A stretch of 36,308 nucleotides of DNA from an uncultured Patescibacteria group bacterium (GTDB taxonomy: Bacteria; Patescibacteriota; Patescibacteriia; Veblenbacterales; UBA10138). The notes beneath the pieces were generated by a model. That model saw only the letters and a list, made by a program, of their open reading frames with translations. It ran no database searches and was not told the origin of the DNA. The number at the start of each line of letters is the position of its first letter. Within the stretch, counting starts at the first letter, position 1. This document shows positions 27,238 to 36,308 of this stretch, one piece after another. The position numbers and the translations under genes were made by a program. Where the stretch lies: the NCBI GenBank assembly GCA_937929825.1, contig CALFUV010000006.1, positions 1 to 36,308 on the forward strand, in the 5' to 3' direction.

Positions 27238-27375
27238 ATGGATTACATCTGTCCTGAATGCGGTTACACCGATGAGGCTCGTGGGCGTTGTCCTTCATGT
27301 GAAGTACCTCTTATACCCATTGACGACGTTGGTGAAACTACTGAAGACGAGACAGATTTGGGCGAAGATTTTTAG
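27238..27375 (+). CDS. 45 aa zinc-ribbon/rubredoxin-like micro-protein with acidic tail (not in ORF track)
   Basis: MDYICPECGYTDEARGRCPSCEVPLIPIDDVGETTEDETDLGEDF*; CxxC...CxxC. Confidence 0.75.
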   Translation: MDYICPECGYTDEARGRCPSCEVPLIPIDDVGETTEDETDLGEDF

Positions 27376-27405
27376 AGTAAGCGTTATTTACTCTTGGTCG
27401 GTGCT

Positions 27406-27459
27406 CAAGACGGCGGCGTGCTGTAGTTTTAAATAAAGATTACAGAACGCCGCGTCTTG
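27406..27459 (+). promoter_or_regulatory. Long imperfect hairpin in the hsp20 5' region
   Basis: CAAGACGGCGGCGTGCTGTA / TACAGAACGCCGCGTCTTG, about 18 pairs with one bulge and one mismatch, 15 nt loop. Confidence 0.7.
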
Positions 27460-27513
27460 GGGACTAACCCCCTTATAAATATTCATAATTTTAAAAAGAA
27501 AGGAGGTGAATAT

Positions 27514-27933
27514 ATGGCACTTGTAAGATGGACACCAATGATGCCAGCTCTGGATGAGTTTGATAAGTTTTTTGAAGATTGGGGAGGTTTTAGCAGATTG
27601 GGTAGTTTTGTACCAGCTTTGGATGTATATCAGACTAAAGATACAGTAGTGGTAGAGACACCCTTGGCAGGTATTGATCCGGAAAAGGTTAATATTTCTA
27701 TTGAGAATGATGTTTTAACCATTGAAGGTAAGGTAGAGCAAAAGTCGGAAGTAGATGAGAAAAATTATTATCGCAAAGAGGTGCGCTATGGCTCATTCCA
27801 CCGTTCGGTGGCCTTGCCAACAGCGGTTGACGGTAATAAAGCCAAGGCTACTTATGAAAAAGGTATGTTGAAAATAGAAATACCCAAAGAAGAGCGGGCT
27901 AAGCCTAAGACTGTTAAAGTGGAGGTTAAGTAA
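27514..27933 (+). CDS. Hsp20/alpha-crystallin family small heat-shock protein
   Basis: ALDVYQTKDTVVVETPLAGIDPEKVNISIENDVLTIEGK...YGSFHRSVALPTAVDGNKAKATYEKGMLKIEIPK; ATG 27514 after AAAGGAGGTG. Confidence 0.93.
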   Translation: MALVRWTPMMPALDEFDKFFEDWGGFSRLGSFVPALDVYQTKDTVVVETPLAGIDPEKVNISIENDVLTIEGKVEQKSEVDEKNYYRKEVRYGSFHRSVALPTAVDGNKAKATYEKGMLKIEIPKEERAKPKTVKVEVK

Positions 27934-27960
27934 GCTAAGCCCCCCTAAGGGGCGGTTTAG

Positions 27961-28002
27961 CCCTCCTCTTAGCGCCTGTAATTACAGGCGCTAAGAGGAG
28001 GG
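27961..28002. repeat. Perfect 42 bp palindrome between hsp20 and dnaK
   Basis: CCCTCCTCTTAGCGCCTGTAA|TTACAGGCGCTAAGAGGAGGG, 21 bp perfect arms, no spacer. Confidence 0.92.
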
Positions 28003-28046
28003 AAACAACTAATTTTTAATTTAATTATCAATTAATTAATTTTACT

Positions 28047-29960
28047 ATGAGCAAAATTTTAGGTATTGATTTGGGCACCACTAACTCTTGTATGGCCATT
28101 ATGGAAGGCGGACAGCCTAAAGTATTGGAAAACAAAGAGGGTGTACGTACTACTCCTTCAGTGGTAGCTATGGCTAAAAACGGTGAACGTTTAGTAGGAT
28201 TATTAGCTAAGCGTCAGGCAGTAACTAATCCTGAAAATACTCTTTATTCAATTAAACGTCTTATTGGCCGTAGATGGAGCGACCCCGAAGTACAGCGAGA
28301 TTTAAAAGTTTTACCTTTTAAATTAGTGCAAGCTGGTGATGGTGTAAAAGTAGTGATGCAAGGAAAAGAATATACACCACAAGAAATCAGCGCTATGATA
28401 TTACAAAAAATGAAAGCCGATGCTGAAAGTAAACTCGGACAGACCATTACCGAAGCGGTTATTACTGTACCGGCATATTTTGATGATGCACAGCGGCAAG
28501 CCACTAAAGATGCAGGTGAAATCGCTGGATTAAAAGTACGGCGTATTATTAATGAACCAACCGCCGCCGCCTTAGCTTATGGATTTGATAAAAAGAAAGA
28601 TGAACGGATAGCGGTTTATGATCTTGGCGGCGGGACTTTTGATATTTCTATTTTGGAAGTTTCTTCAGATACGGTGGAAGTCAAAGCTACTAATGGTGAT
28701 ACACATTTGGGGGGTGATGACTTTGATCAGCGAATAATTAATTATATAGTTGATCAGTTTAAACGGGAAAACGGTATTGATTTGTCAAAAGATCCACTAG
28801 CTCTTCAGCGTGTTAAAGAGGCAGCTGAAAAAGCCAAGATTGAATTATCAACCGCGACTGAAACCGAGATTAATCAACCGTTTATAACCAGTGATGCTTC
28901 TGGACCCAAACATTTAGTAATGAAATTAAGTCGAGCCAAGTTAGAAGAATTAGTGAGTGATTTGATTGAAAAAACTTTAGAACCAACACGTAAAGCCTTA
29001 GCTGATGCTGGTCTTAAAACTAGTGATATTAATGAAGTGGTATTGGTGGGGGGTATGACACGTATGCCCAAAGTGATTGAGACAGTAGAAAAGTTTTTTG
29101 GTAAAAAAGCTAATGCCAGTGTTAATCCTGACGAAGTTGTGGCTATTGGCGCGGCAGTACAAGCTGGAGTATTACAAGGTGAAGTTAAAGATGTTCTATT
29201 ACTTGATGTTACCCCTCTTTCTTTGGGTATAGAAACCTTAGGCGGGGTAATGACTAAGCTTATAGACAGAAATACTACTATTCCTACCAGTAAGAGTCAG
29301 ATTTTTTCTACAGCGGCTGATGGGCAAACCAGTGTGGAAATCCATGTTTTGCAGGGTGAGCGTGAATTTGCCCGTGATAATAAAACATTAGGCCGGTTTA
29401 TTTTGGATGGTATTCCTCCGGCACCGCGTGGTATGCCCCAAATTGAAGTTAATTTTGATATTGATGCCAATGGTATTTTAAATGTAAAAGCTACTGATAA
29501 AGCTACTGGCAAAGCACAGCATATCACTATTACAGCCTCCAGTGGACTTTCTAAAGAAGAAGTGGAGAAAATGAAAAAAGAAGCTGAATTACACGCTGAA
29601 GAAGATAAGAAAAAGCGTGAGTTAGTAGATATGCAAAATGTGGCTGAAAGTACAATTTATCAAACTGAAAAAATGCTTAGAGATCAGGGTGATAAAGTAC
29701 CTGAAGATGTTAAGAAAGCAGTGGAGGAAAAACTGGAAGAAGTTAAAAAGGCTAAAGACGGCAATGATGTTCAAGCAATCAAAAATAGTTTAGATGCTCT
29801 TCAGCAAGCAGCTATAAAAATAGGCGAAACTATGTATAAGCAATCAGCACCCAGCAGTTCTTCAGACAGTTCCAGTCAAACAAGCGCAGAAGGTGGCAGT
29901 CAGTCGGCTGGTACATCAACTGAACCAATTAAAGGTGATTACGAAGAAATTAAAAAGTAA
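28047..29960 (+). CDS. dnaK: Molecular chaperone DnaK
   Basis: [22 protein letters not shown]...full-length Hsp70. Confidence 0.98.
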   Translation: MSKILGIDLGTTNSCMAIMEGGQPKVLENKEGVRTTPSVVAMAKNGERLVGLLAKRQAVTNPENTLYSIKRLIGRRWSDPEVQRDLKVLPFKLVQAGDGVKVVMQGKEYTPQEISAMILQKMKADAESKLGQTITEAVITVPAYFDDAQRQATKDAGEIAGLKVRRIINEPTAAALAYGFDKKKDERIAVYDLGGGTFDISILEVSSDTVEVKATNGDTHLGGDDFDQRIINYIVDQFKRENGIDLSKDPLALQRVKEAAEKAKIELSTATETEINQPFITSDASGPKHLVMKLSRAKLEELVSDLIEKTLEPTRKALADAGLKTSDINEVVLVGGMTRMPKVIETVEKFFGKKANASVNPDEVVAIGAAVQAGVLQGEVKDVLLLDVTPLSLGIETLGGVMTKLIDRNTTIPTSKSQIFSTAADGQTSVEIHVLQGEREFARDNKTLGRFILDGIPPAPRGMPQIEVNFDIDANGILNVKATDKATGKAQHITITASSGLSKEEVEKMKKEAELHAEEDKKKRELVDMQNVAESTIYQTEKMLRDQGDKVPEDVKKAVEEKLEEVKKAKDGNDVQAIKNSLDALQQAAIKIGETMYKQSAPSSSSDSSSQTSAEGGSQSAGTSTEPIKGDYEEIKK

Positions 29961-29966
29961 GTATTT

Positions 29967-30221
29967 ATGAAAATTAAAGAAATATTAAGGCGTTTGGCCA
30001 CTCCTTTTGCGCCGGGTGTAACAATGTATGTAATGATTCGTACTCAGATTAAGGATCAATTAATCAAAGAAGCTCAAAAGAAGCTTGAACAGGCAAAGCA
30101 GGGTAAGACAGATGATCAGGTTAAAGAATTGGAAAAGAAGTATGCCGAGAAAATAGCAATTTGGGAAATAGAGAAAAAAGCTTTAAAAGATAAATTGCAG
30201 TTTTTTACTAAACAAACCTGA
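29967..30221 (+). CDS. Small hypothetical protein, helical, downstream of dnaK
   Basis: Intact 84 aa frame 6 nt after dnaK; hydrophilic coiled-coil-like C-terminus. Confidence 0.6.
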   Translation: MKIKEILRRLATPFAPGVTMYVMIRTQIKDQLIKEAQKKLEQAKQGKTDDQVKELEKKYAEKIAIWEIEKKALKDKLQFFTKQT

Positions 30222-30335
30222 AAACTTATTACCTAAGCTAGGTATATAAATTTAGTTGAATTATTATTGGTTTGTGACTAAATAAGCAAATATATTAATC
30301 AATAATTCTTTATTCTTAATATAAATAATTAATTT

Positions 30336-30623
30336 ATGAGTAATCAACCACAACAAATTCAAGTTAAAATCACAGATGACGTATTGAAAGGAGTTTACGC
30401 TAATATGGCGCAAATTGCCCATTCCCGGGAAGAATTTGTGATAGATTTTCTTAATCTTATGCCACCTTCAGGTATTGTAAGTGCCCGTGTTTATTTATCA
30501 CCGGCACACACCAAGCGATTGGTCGCGGCGCTGTTAGATAATGTTAAAAAGTATGAAGACCAGTTCGGTAAGATAGATGAAGGTTCAAGCCAGGCTCCTG
30601 AAATAGGATTTAAGACAGCTTAA
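30336..30623 (+). CDS. DUF3467-like protein
   Basis: QIQVKITDDVLKGVYANMAQIAHSREEFVIDFLNLMPPSGIVSARVYLSPAHTKRLVAALLDNVKKYEDQFG. Confidence 0.75.
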   Translation: MSNQPQQIQVKITDDVLKGVYANMAQIAHSREEFVIDFLNLMPPSGIVSARVYLSPAHTKRLVAALLDNVKKYEDQFGKIDEGSSQAPEIGFKTA

Positions 30624-30690
30624 ACCTTGACATTAGCAATTTTCTCGTTTATCGTAAGGGGAACACACTCAAAAACAAAAGAGGTATGCG

Positions 30691-31004
30691 ATGACAAAAG
30701 GTGGACGAATCCAACCAAAGAAAAAATACACCAGAGAATTCAGTATAGATTTAAGCAAAGAAGCCGCGGGTGCCCCGTTGAGGTTATAAACCTCGATGGT
30801 TATAAGTTCAAAATTGAACTTGTTGACCCCAGAAAACAGACAGTGAGAGTTATCGGTGTAGGTAATGATATTTATAAAGAACCTTGTGAAGGTAATATTA
30901 CTACCACCCGCGGTCGCATTAGTTGTTTAACGGCTTATGCTTCGCTCCCGATACCAAAAGATACCACTTATGCAATCATGATAGAAAAGTTATGTCGCCT
31001 TTAA
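30691..31004 (+). CDS. Hypothetical gene that appears split by a -1 frameshift near the CCCC run at 30773-30776
   Basis: ATG 30691 after AGAGG reads MTKGGRIQPKKKYTREFSIDLSKEAAGAP then hits TAA 30787; the -1 frame continues as VEVINLDGYKFKIELVDPRKQTVRVIGVGNDIYKEPC...KLCRL to 31004. Confidence 0.55.
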
Positions 31005-31014
31005 CCCCCTTAAC

Positions 31015-31053
31015 GGTAAACGTCCTTTAAAAGCGCGTTTACCTTTTAATTTT
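31015..31053 (+). terminator. Terminator-like hairpin before dnaJ
   Basis: GGTAAACG (31015-31022) / CGTTTACC (31036-31043) then TTTTAATTTT. Confidence 0.65.
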
Positions 31054-31062
31054 ATAAATTTT

Positions 31063-32199
31063 GTGTCTAAAGATTATTATCAAATATTAGGAGTAAGCAA
31101 AGGAGCCAGTCAGGAGGAAATTAAAAAAGCCTTCAGGAGATTGGCTCATGAACACCATCCTGATAAACACGGAGGTTCTGATGCTAAGTTTAAAGAAATA
31201 AATGAAGCTTATCAGGTTTTGGGTAACCCGGATAAACGCAAGCAATATGATCAGTTTGGGGCCGCTTTTGAAAGCGCCGGCGGGCCCAGCGGTTTTAATT
31301 GGCAAGATTTTGCCCACGCTGGTGGGGGGTTTAATCAAAGTGGATTTAAAGTTGATTTTGATAATTTTGGTGATTTGGGAGATTTATTTGGTTTTGGCGA
31401 TATTTTTGGTGGTTCTAGCAGAAGAAGCAGAAAAGCTGGTCCGAGAAAAGGCGCTGATATTCAATTTGAAACAGCCATTGATTTTCGAGAATCTGTTTTT
31501 GGTACAGAAAAGATTTTAAGATTTGAAAAAAATGTGGTTTGTAGTAAATGCGGTGGAACCGGAGTAGAGTCTGGAGTTAAAGTGACAACCTGTTCTACTT
31601 GCGGCGGGCAAGGGCAGGTGGAACAAGTGCAAAGAACTTTTTTGGGTGCTATGCGTAGTATTAGTACGTGTCCGGATTGCGGCGGCGAAGGCAAGCGAGC
31701 TGAAAAATTATGCAGTCGTTGCCGGGGCAAGGGGAGTGAACCAGGATTAAAAGAACTTAAAGTAAAAATTCCCGCTGGTATTGCTGATGGTCAGACGATT
31801 GAATTAAAGGGTGAGGGTGAGCCGGGTATTAGGGGTGGACCAGCTGGTAGTTTATATTTGTTGATACGTGTTCGGCCAGATAAAGTTTTTAAACGTCAAG
31901 GTTATGATTTGTTAACCCAAAAACAAATAAGTTTTCCTGTAGCTGCTTTGGGCGGCAGTGTGCCTTTATTTACACTTGATGGTGAAGTACAATTAAAAAT
32001 CCCCGCCGGTACACAAGCAGGTACGGTTATAAAATTGGAAGGCAAGGGTGTTCCTTATTTGCACGGCAGAGGACGAGGCGATTTATTAGTTACTATAAAA
32101 ATAATTACGCCTTCTCGTTTAAGTAAAAAAGAACGGGATATTTTAAAACAACTGCCGATGGAAAAGGGTGAAAAATTATCAAGCGATAGCTGGTTTTAA
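31063..32199 (+). CDS. dnaJ: Molecular chaperone DnaJ (GTG start)
   Basis: J domain with HHPDKHGG (HPD), GFG-type region, four CxxCxGxG zinc motifs. Confidence 0.97.
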   Translation: MSKDYYQILGVSKGASQEEIKKAFRRLAHEHHPDKHGGSDAKFKEINEAYQVLGNPDKRKQYDQFGAAFESAGGPSGFNWQDFAHAGGGFNQSGFKVDFDNFGDLGDLFGFGDIFGGSSRRSRKAGPRKGADIQFETAIDFRESVFGTEKILRFEKNVVCSKCGGTGVESGVKVTTCSTCGGQGQVEQVQRTFLGAMRSISTCPDCGGEGKRAEKLCSRCRGKGSEPGLKELKVKIPAGIADGQTIELKGEGEPGIRGGPAGSLYLLIRVRPDKVFKRQGYDLLTQKQISFPVAALGGSVPLFTLDGEVQLKIPAGTQAGTVIKLEGKGVPYLHGRGRGDLLVTIKIITPSRLSKKERDILKQLPMEKGEKLSSDSWF

Positions 32200-32208
32200 G
32201 ATTGTTTA

Positions 32209-32260
32209 TTTATTATTTATCTTTTCAGTTCGTGCTTAACCGGCGGGGATAAACAATAAA
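32209..32260. terminator. Bidirectional terminator-like hairpin between dnaJ and dus
   Basis: TTTATTATTTATC / GATAAACAATAAA, 12 of 13 paired. Confidence 0.5.
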
Positions 32261-32267
32261 TAGGGTA

Positions 32268-33272
32268 TTAAGATATAATATTTTTTACGTCAGCCAATGT
32301 TTTAATTTGCACTAGTTTGGCACGGAGCTCGCTGGCGCCCTTGGTACCTTTAACATAATGAGCTAGATGTTTACGTAATTCAATTAAGCCATAATCTCCT
32401 TTATTAGCCAGTGTTAGTTCAGCATGCTGTATTATAATTGATTTAATTTGCTCCCAAGATAATGTTTTATAAGTGCTAGTAGCCAAATAATCCTTGATTT
32501 GCTGAAAGATCCAAGGTCGTCCCCAGGCCCCGCGGGCAATACCTAAGCCATCAACATTAGTTGAGTCTAAAATTTCTTTGGCTTTTTCTGGGGAGTAAAT
32601 ACCACCATTGGCCAATAAAATGCCGGGCCATATTTTTCGCACTTCTTTGACCATTTCTAAATCAGGTTCGCCATCAAACGGCTGTTCATAGGAACGGGCG
32701 TGAAGCATAATAGCGCTAACTGGCAGATGATTTATTTTTTTAACTAAATCAAGAGCGGTTACTTTATCTACAGGGCATTCAAATTTATCTAGTTTATCTT
32801 CATCTTCAACTTTATCTTTAGTATTTACATCTTTGCTAATAGAAGCGCGTATTTTTATGGAAACCGGTAATTTACCCCCTTCACAGGTAGCCTGTACCAA
32901 TTCTTCACACAAGCCTAAATTACGCATTAGTTTCACTCCACCGCCAGATTTTACCACTTTATAAGCCGGGCAACCAAAGTTTATATCTATACCCGAAAAG
33001 CCCATTTCTTCCAAGATTTTAGCTGATTTATAAAATAGTTCAGGTTTACTGCCAAATATTTGACAGACTACCGGTTGCTCTGAGGGCTCAAAAGCTATCA
33101 TCTCACGAGTTTTAATATTGCCATGAGTAAGAGCATCTACACTGGCAAATTCAGTGTAGATAACATCAGCTCCGTAACGTTTGCACATTTGCCGAAAAGG
33201 CGTATCTGTTACCCCAGCCATGGGGGCCAAGGCCAGGATTGGTTTCTTGAGTGTGACCCAGAAATTTGGCAT
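32268..33272 (-). CDS. dus: tRNA-dihydrouridine synthase
   Basis: LALAPMAGVTDTPFRQMCKRYGADVIYTEF, GIDINFGCPAYKVVKSGGGVKLMRN, ILLANGGIYSPEKAKEI..DGLGIARGAWGRPWIF. Confidence 0.93.
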   Translation of the reverse strand: MPNFWVTLKKPILALAPMAGVTDTPFRQMCKRYGADVIYTEFASVDALTHGNIKTREMIAFEPSEQPVVCQIFGSKPELFYKSAKILEEMGFSGIDINFGCPAYKVVKSGGGVKLMRNLGLCEELVQATCEGGKLPVSIKIRASISKDVNTKDKVEDEDKLDKFECPVDKVTALDLVKKINHLPVSAIMLHARSYEQPFDGEPDLEMVKEVRKIWPGILLANGGIYSPEKAKEILDSTNVDGLGIARGAWGRPWIFQQIKDYLATSTYKTLSWEQIKSIIIQHAELTLANKGDYGLIELRKHLAHYVKGTKGASELRAKLVQIKTLADVKNIIS

Positions 33273-33315
33273 AGCTTAGGTTATATATTTTGAAATTGGT
33301 TTTGCAGCAAATTTT

Positions 33316-33338
33316 ATTATAGTCTAATTCGCGCGAAT
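33316..33338 (-). promoter_or_regulatory. Reverse-strand -10 element with adjacent 12 bp palindrome upstream of dus
   Basis: TATAAT (complement of 33316-33321) and ATTCGCGCGAAT (33327-33338); no clear -35. Confidence 0.4.
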
Positions 33339-33540
33339 AGGAGAATAGTTGGCATTTTTATACCAGCAGGCTTTTGATATTTTTTAAACTGGGATTGGTA
33401 ACTTTAGTGTATATTTGCGTAGCGCGTATATAAAGGTTCGGCACTCGGCTTGTGTCTCACCTAAATTTTCTCTACTATGTTCCGCAAACTTCGCATACTC
33501 TTAAATGTTGTGCGAAATAATTAGAGATAGATTTGTTGAT

Positions 33541-34914
33541 TTACCTCAATTTTTTCACCACTGGCCCCAGGTCAGTATCATCTACCGTAAAACCCAGTTC
33601 TTTAAGGCGATTTCTGATGTCGTCAGCTTTGGCGTAATCTCGGGCAAGTCTCACCCTTTTCCGATCTTCTACCAGAGCTTGGACTTCAGGCGGAATAGTA
33701 AGCTTGGGTACATTTTTTAAACCCAAACCTAATACTTCATCCATTTTTAACAAAGATTGTTTTTTAGCTGAATCCGGATAATCTGATTTCATCATCTCCC
33801 AAACAACAGCCAAAGCTTGAGGTGTATTTAAATCATCATTTATGGCCTCTTTAAATTTAGCTTCATACTCAGCGCAACCTATGGCCGGTTTATCCATAGT
33901 AGCTATTTTATTGTATAGGTTAGTAAGGGCTTTTTGAGCAGATAAAACCGCTTCCAGCGAGAAATTTAGCGGTTTGCGGTAGTGTGTGCCTAAACAGAAG
34001 TAACGATAAGCCAGCGGCGAGACACCTTCATTTTTTAGCCAATCTAATGTCAGCAGATTACCTTCGCTTTTACCCATTCTTTTTTCGTTTATTACCAAGA
34101 ATTCCCCATGCAGCCAGTAGCGAACAAATGGTTTACCCGTAGCCGCTTCTGATTGGGCAATTTCATTGGTATGGTGTACCGGAATGTGATCAATGCCGCC
34201 GCAGTGAATATCAAAAGTTTCGCCTAAGTATTTTATAGCCATAGCTGAACATTCAATATGCCAGCCGGGGAAACCTGTGCCCCAAGGACTGGGCCATTCC
34301 ATTTGTCGTTTGGCATCAGTGGGTGATAATTTCCAAAGAGCAAAATCGGTGGGATTTTTCTTTTCAGGATTAGTCTCTACCCGCGCGCCGGCTTTTTGCC
34401 CGGCAGTATTAAGTTGGGCTAATTTGCCGTAATTAGTCAGTTTAGAAGTATCAAAATAAACGCCATCAGATGTTTGGTATGTATAACCTTTATCTTCCAG
34501 TTTTTTTATTAAGGCTATTTGTTCTGTAATATGATCAGTCGCTTTGCACCAAATATCAGGCGGTAAGATATTTAAATCTTTTAAATTATTTTGGAAAAGT
34601 TCAGTATACATTTCAGCCAGCTGCCAAACTGTTTTACCGGCAGTACGCGCGCCTTTTTCCATTTTATCTTCACCTTCATCTGCATCGCTGGTTAAATGGC
34701 CAACATCAGTAATATTCATCACATGCTTGACTTTGTAGCCATTAAAAAGCAGAGTACGTTTTAATATATCTTCAAAAATATAAGTACGTAAATTACCAAG
34801 GTGAGGCGGGGCGTACACCGTAGGACCGCAGGTGTATAAGCCTACCATATCACCTTGTCTGGGTGAAAAAATTTCTTTCTGACGGGAAATTGTATTGAAT
34901 AACTGAAAGTTCAT
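33541..34914 (-). CDS. cysS: Cysteinyl-tRNA synthetase
   Basis: [44 protein letters not shown]-like [14 protein letters not shown]. Confidence 0.97.
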   Translation of the reverse strand: MNFQLFNTISRQKEIFSPRQGDMVGLYTCGPTVYAPPHLGNLRTYIFEDILKRTLLFNGYKVKHVMNITDVGHLTSDADEGEDKMEKGARTAGKTVWQLAEMYTELFQNNLKDLNILPPDIWCKATDHITEQIALIKKLEDKGYTYQTSDGVYFDTSKLTNYGKLAQLNTAGQKAGARVETNPEKKNPTDFALWKLSPTDAKRQMEWPSPWGTGFPGWHIECSAMAIKYLGETFDIHCGGIDHIPVHHTNEIAQSEAATGKPFVRYWLHGEFLVINEKRMGKSEGNLLTLDWLKNEGVSPLAYRYFCLGTHYRKPLNFSLEAVLSAQKALTNLYNKIATMDKPAIGCAEYEAKFKEAINDDLNTPQALAVVWEMMKSDYPDSAKKQSLLKMDEVLGLGLKNVPKLTIPPEVQALVEDRKRVRLARDYAKADDIRNRLKELGFTVDDTDLGPVVKKLR

Positions 34915-34916
34915 AA

Positions 34917-36308
34917 TTAAGCTTTATGGCGTAAGTTGTAGTGTTCTAATAATTCAGCTAAATGACGTTCACGCTCTTGCTGAGTAACAGCCGGATTAAG
35001 CATTAATTGATGCAAAATTTCTCCTAAATGTTGGCCTGTTAAATAGTGGGGGAAGATAACATAATCCGCTCCAGCACGGTATAATAGTTGGGTATCTTGC
35101 CAAGTGTCGGCTGTAACGTAAATCGGCGCGGTGGCCCCGCGTTTTTTGGCGTCAGCTATTAATAACCGGTTATTATCCACATCAGGCACCGTGGAAATAA
35201 TAAGTCTAGCTTTACCAAGTTGCGTTTTATCGTAAATATCAGGATCGCTCATATCACCGTAATAACAAAGCACTTGACGTTTAGAGAGTCTGGCAATAGT
35301 TTCCGGGTCAAAATCTATGATTAACAACGGCAAACCAATTTTTTGAATTGCGCTTACCAGGCGTTCTCCCAAACGATCACAACCAAAAATGACTACGTGA
35401 TTGCTCATATCTTCAGCTTTCATCGGTGATTCAGAGATTGTTGGTCGTTCAAATTTTTGTAAATAAGGAGCTAAACCGGAATAAATCCTGTCGCTGTAAG
35501 TAATTAAATAACTGGAAATAGTGATGGTGGTAATACCCACTAAAGTAACCAGCGCCACTTCAGTTTGGCTGACATGCCCAAGATTAAAACCAAGATTCAT
35601 GAGTATTAAAGAAAACTCGCTGATTTGAGCCACAGTTAAGCCAACCATAAAACCAGTTCTTTTGGTATAGCCCATTTGTCTCATAATCAGCATAACAATT
35701 AAAGGATTTCCTATAAGCACAAATAAAGATAAGACTATAAAAGGCAAAGCCAGTGAAGCAATAGTAGAAAGCATTAGCTGACTGCCCAGTACTACAAAGA
35801 ATATGGTAATGAAAAAATCGCGCAAACTTTTTACCCGGCCGCTGATTTCCAAATGATAAGGCAAGCGAGCCAGCGCTAAGCCTGCCAAAAAAGCTCCAAT
35901 TTCTATAGAAAAGCCGCCTAGTACAGCCATTAAGGAAAAGACAAAACACCAAGCAATACTAGCTAGCAACAATAGTTCTGAATTACGTGCTAGTTTCATA
36001 AATAAAGACGGCAAAAGATAGCGCCCAGAAAGTAGGGCCAGCATTACCAGGCCCGCTCCTTTAAGAAGAATAAAAAATAATTCTGCCAGTTGGGGAGTTT
36101 GGTCCGTGGAAAAGCCGGAGAGCAGAACTAAGGCAAAAATAGCCAAGAAGTCCTGCACTAAAAGCATACCCACAGCTAAACGTCCGTATAATGATTCTAA
36201 AGCCTGTTTTTCCGAAAGCATTTTAACAATAATGATAGTGCTGGAAAAAGTTAAAGCTACCGCCACATAAGCCGCGCTAATAGATGCTAGGCCAAATAAA
36301 CGGATGAT
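34917..36308 (-). CDS. CPA2/Kef-type cation:proton antiporter with C-terminal TrkA-N (RCK) domain, 5' partial
   Basis: [71 protein letters not shown]. Frame remains open to 36308 ([21 protein letters not shown]). Confidence 0.9.
   Translation of the reverse strand: MIRLFGLASISAAYVAVALTFSSTIIIVKMLSEKQALESLYGRLAVGMLLVQDFLAIFALVLLSGFSTDQTPQLAELFFILLKGAGLVMLALLSGRYLLPSLFMKLARNSELLLLASIAWCFVFSLMAVLGGFSIEIGAFLAGLALARLPYHLEISGRVKSLRDFFITIFFVVLGSQLMLSTIASLALPFIVLSLFVLIGNPLIVMLIMRQMGYTKRTGFMVGLTVAQISEFSLILMNLGFNLGHVSQTEVALVTLVGITTITISSYLITYSDRIYSGLAPYLQKFERPTISESPMKAEDMSNHVVIFGCDRLGERLVSAIQKIGLPLLIIDFDPETIARLSKRQVLCYYGDMSDPDIYDKTQLGKARLIISTVPDVDNNRLLIADAKKRGATAPIYVTADTWQDTQLLYRAGADYVIFPHYLTGQHLGEILHQLMLNPAVTQQERERHLAELLEHYNLRHKA

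Noticed and set aside
28244-29527. Antisense ORFs in dnaK (28244-28504, 28874-29071, 29297-29527)
   Set aside because: Spurious complements of dnaK codon pattern.
30230-30244. Short palindrome TACCTA-AGC-TAGGTA after the 84 aa ORF
   Set aside because: Short and in AT-rich sequence; may be chance, no supporting context beyond a weak nearby promoter-like TTGAAT/TAAATA.
31087-31730. ORFs 31087-31338 (-), 31202-31519 (+), 31461-31730 (-) overlapping dnaJ
   Set aside because: DnaJ frame has the J domain and zinc motifs; the others are out-of-frame.
33505-34738. Plus-strand ORFs 33505-33720 and 34544-34738 opposite cysS
   Set aside because: Antisense to well-conserved cysS.
35584-35952. Minus-strand ORF overlapping the antiporter in another frame
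   Set aside because: The antiporter frame carries the recognizable CPA2 and TrkA-N motifs.

Overview
This 36.3 kb AT-rich window has the look of a Candidate Phyla Radiation / Patescibacteria chromosome. That assignment is inferred from gene content and protein style; no marker search was run. From left to right it contains: (1) a giant surface protein, open at the left edge, built from beta-helix-like repeats with a seven-blade RCC1-like propeller and at least one other module nested inside; (2) a lytic transglycosylase; (3) an L10 leader followed by rplJ-rplL; (4) a convergent membrane protein that reads as a degenerate PP2C domain plus TM plus beta-propeller; (5) a winged-helix protein with a nucleotidyltransferase-like tail and a short TsaB-like ORF; (6) a cell-wall cluster mraZ-rsmH-ftsL-like-ftsI-murF-like; (7) tRNA-Glu(CTC); (8) a PilB/GspE-like ATPase with a pseudopilin; (9) an AbrB-like regulator with a perfect inverted-repeat operator, followed by a MacA-like adaptor, an ABC ATPase and two tandem MacB-like permeases; (10) a CIRCE-controlled heat-shock cluster (hrcA-grpE-hsp20-dnaK-dnaJ) interspersed with small unknown genes, two of them zinc-ribbon-like micro-ORF candidates elsewhere and here absent from the supplied ORF track; (11) dus, cysS and a CPA2/Kef-type antiporter that runs off the right edge. 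The strongest leads are the mosaic adhesin with paired blade cysteines, the degenerate PP2C sensor-like protein, the adaptor with a beta-rich insertion in its hairpin, an apparently frame-disrupted cassette between dnaK and dnaJ, the helically phased GTGG boxes before mraZ, the AbrB-type operator, and the two unlisted Cys-rich micro-ORFs.
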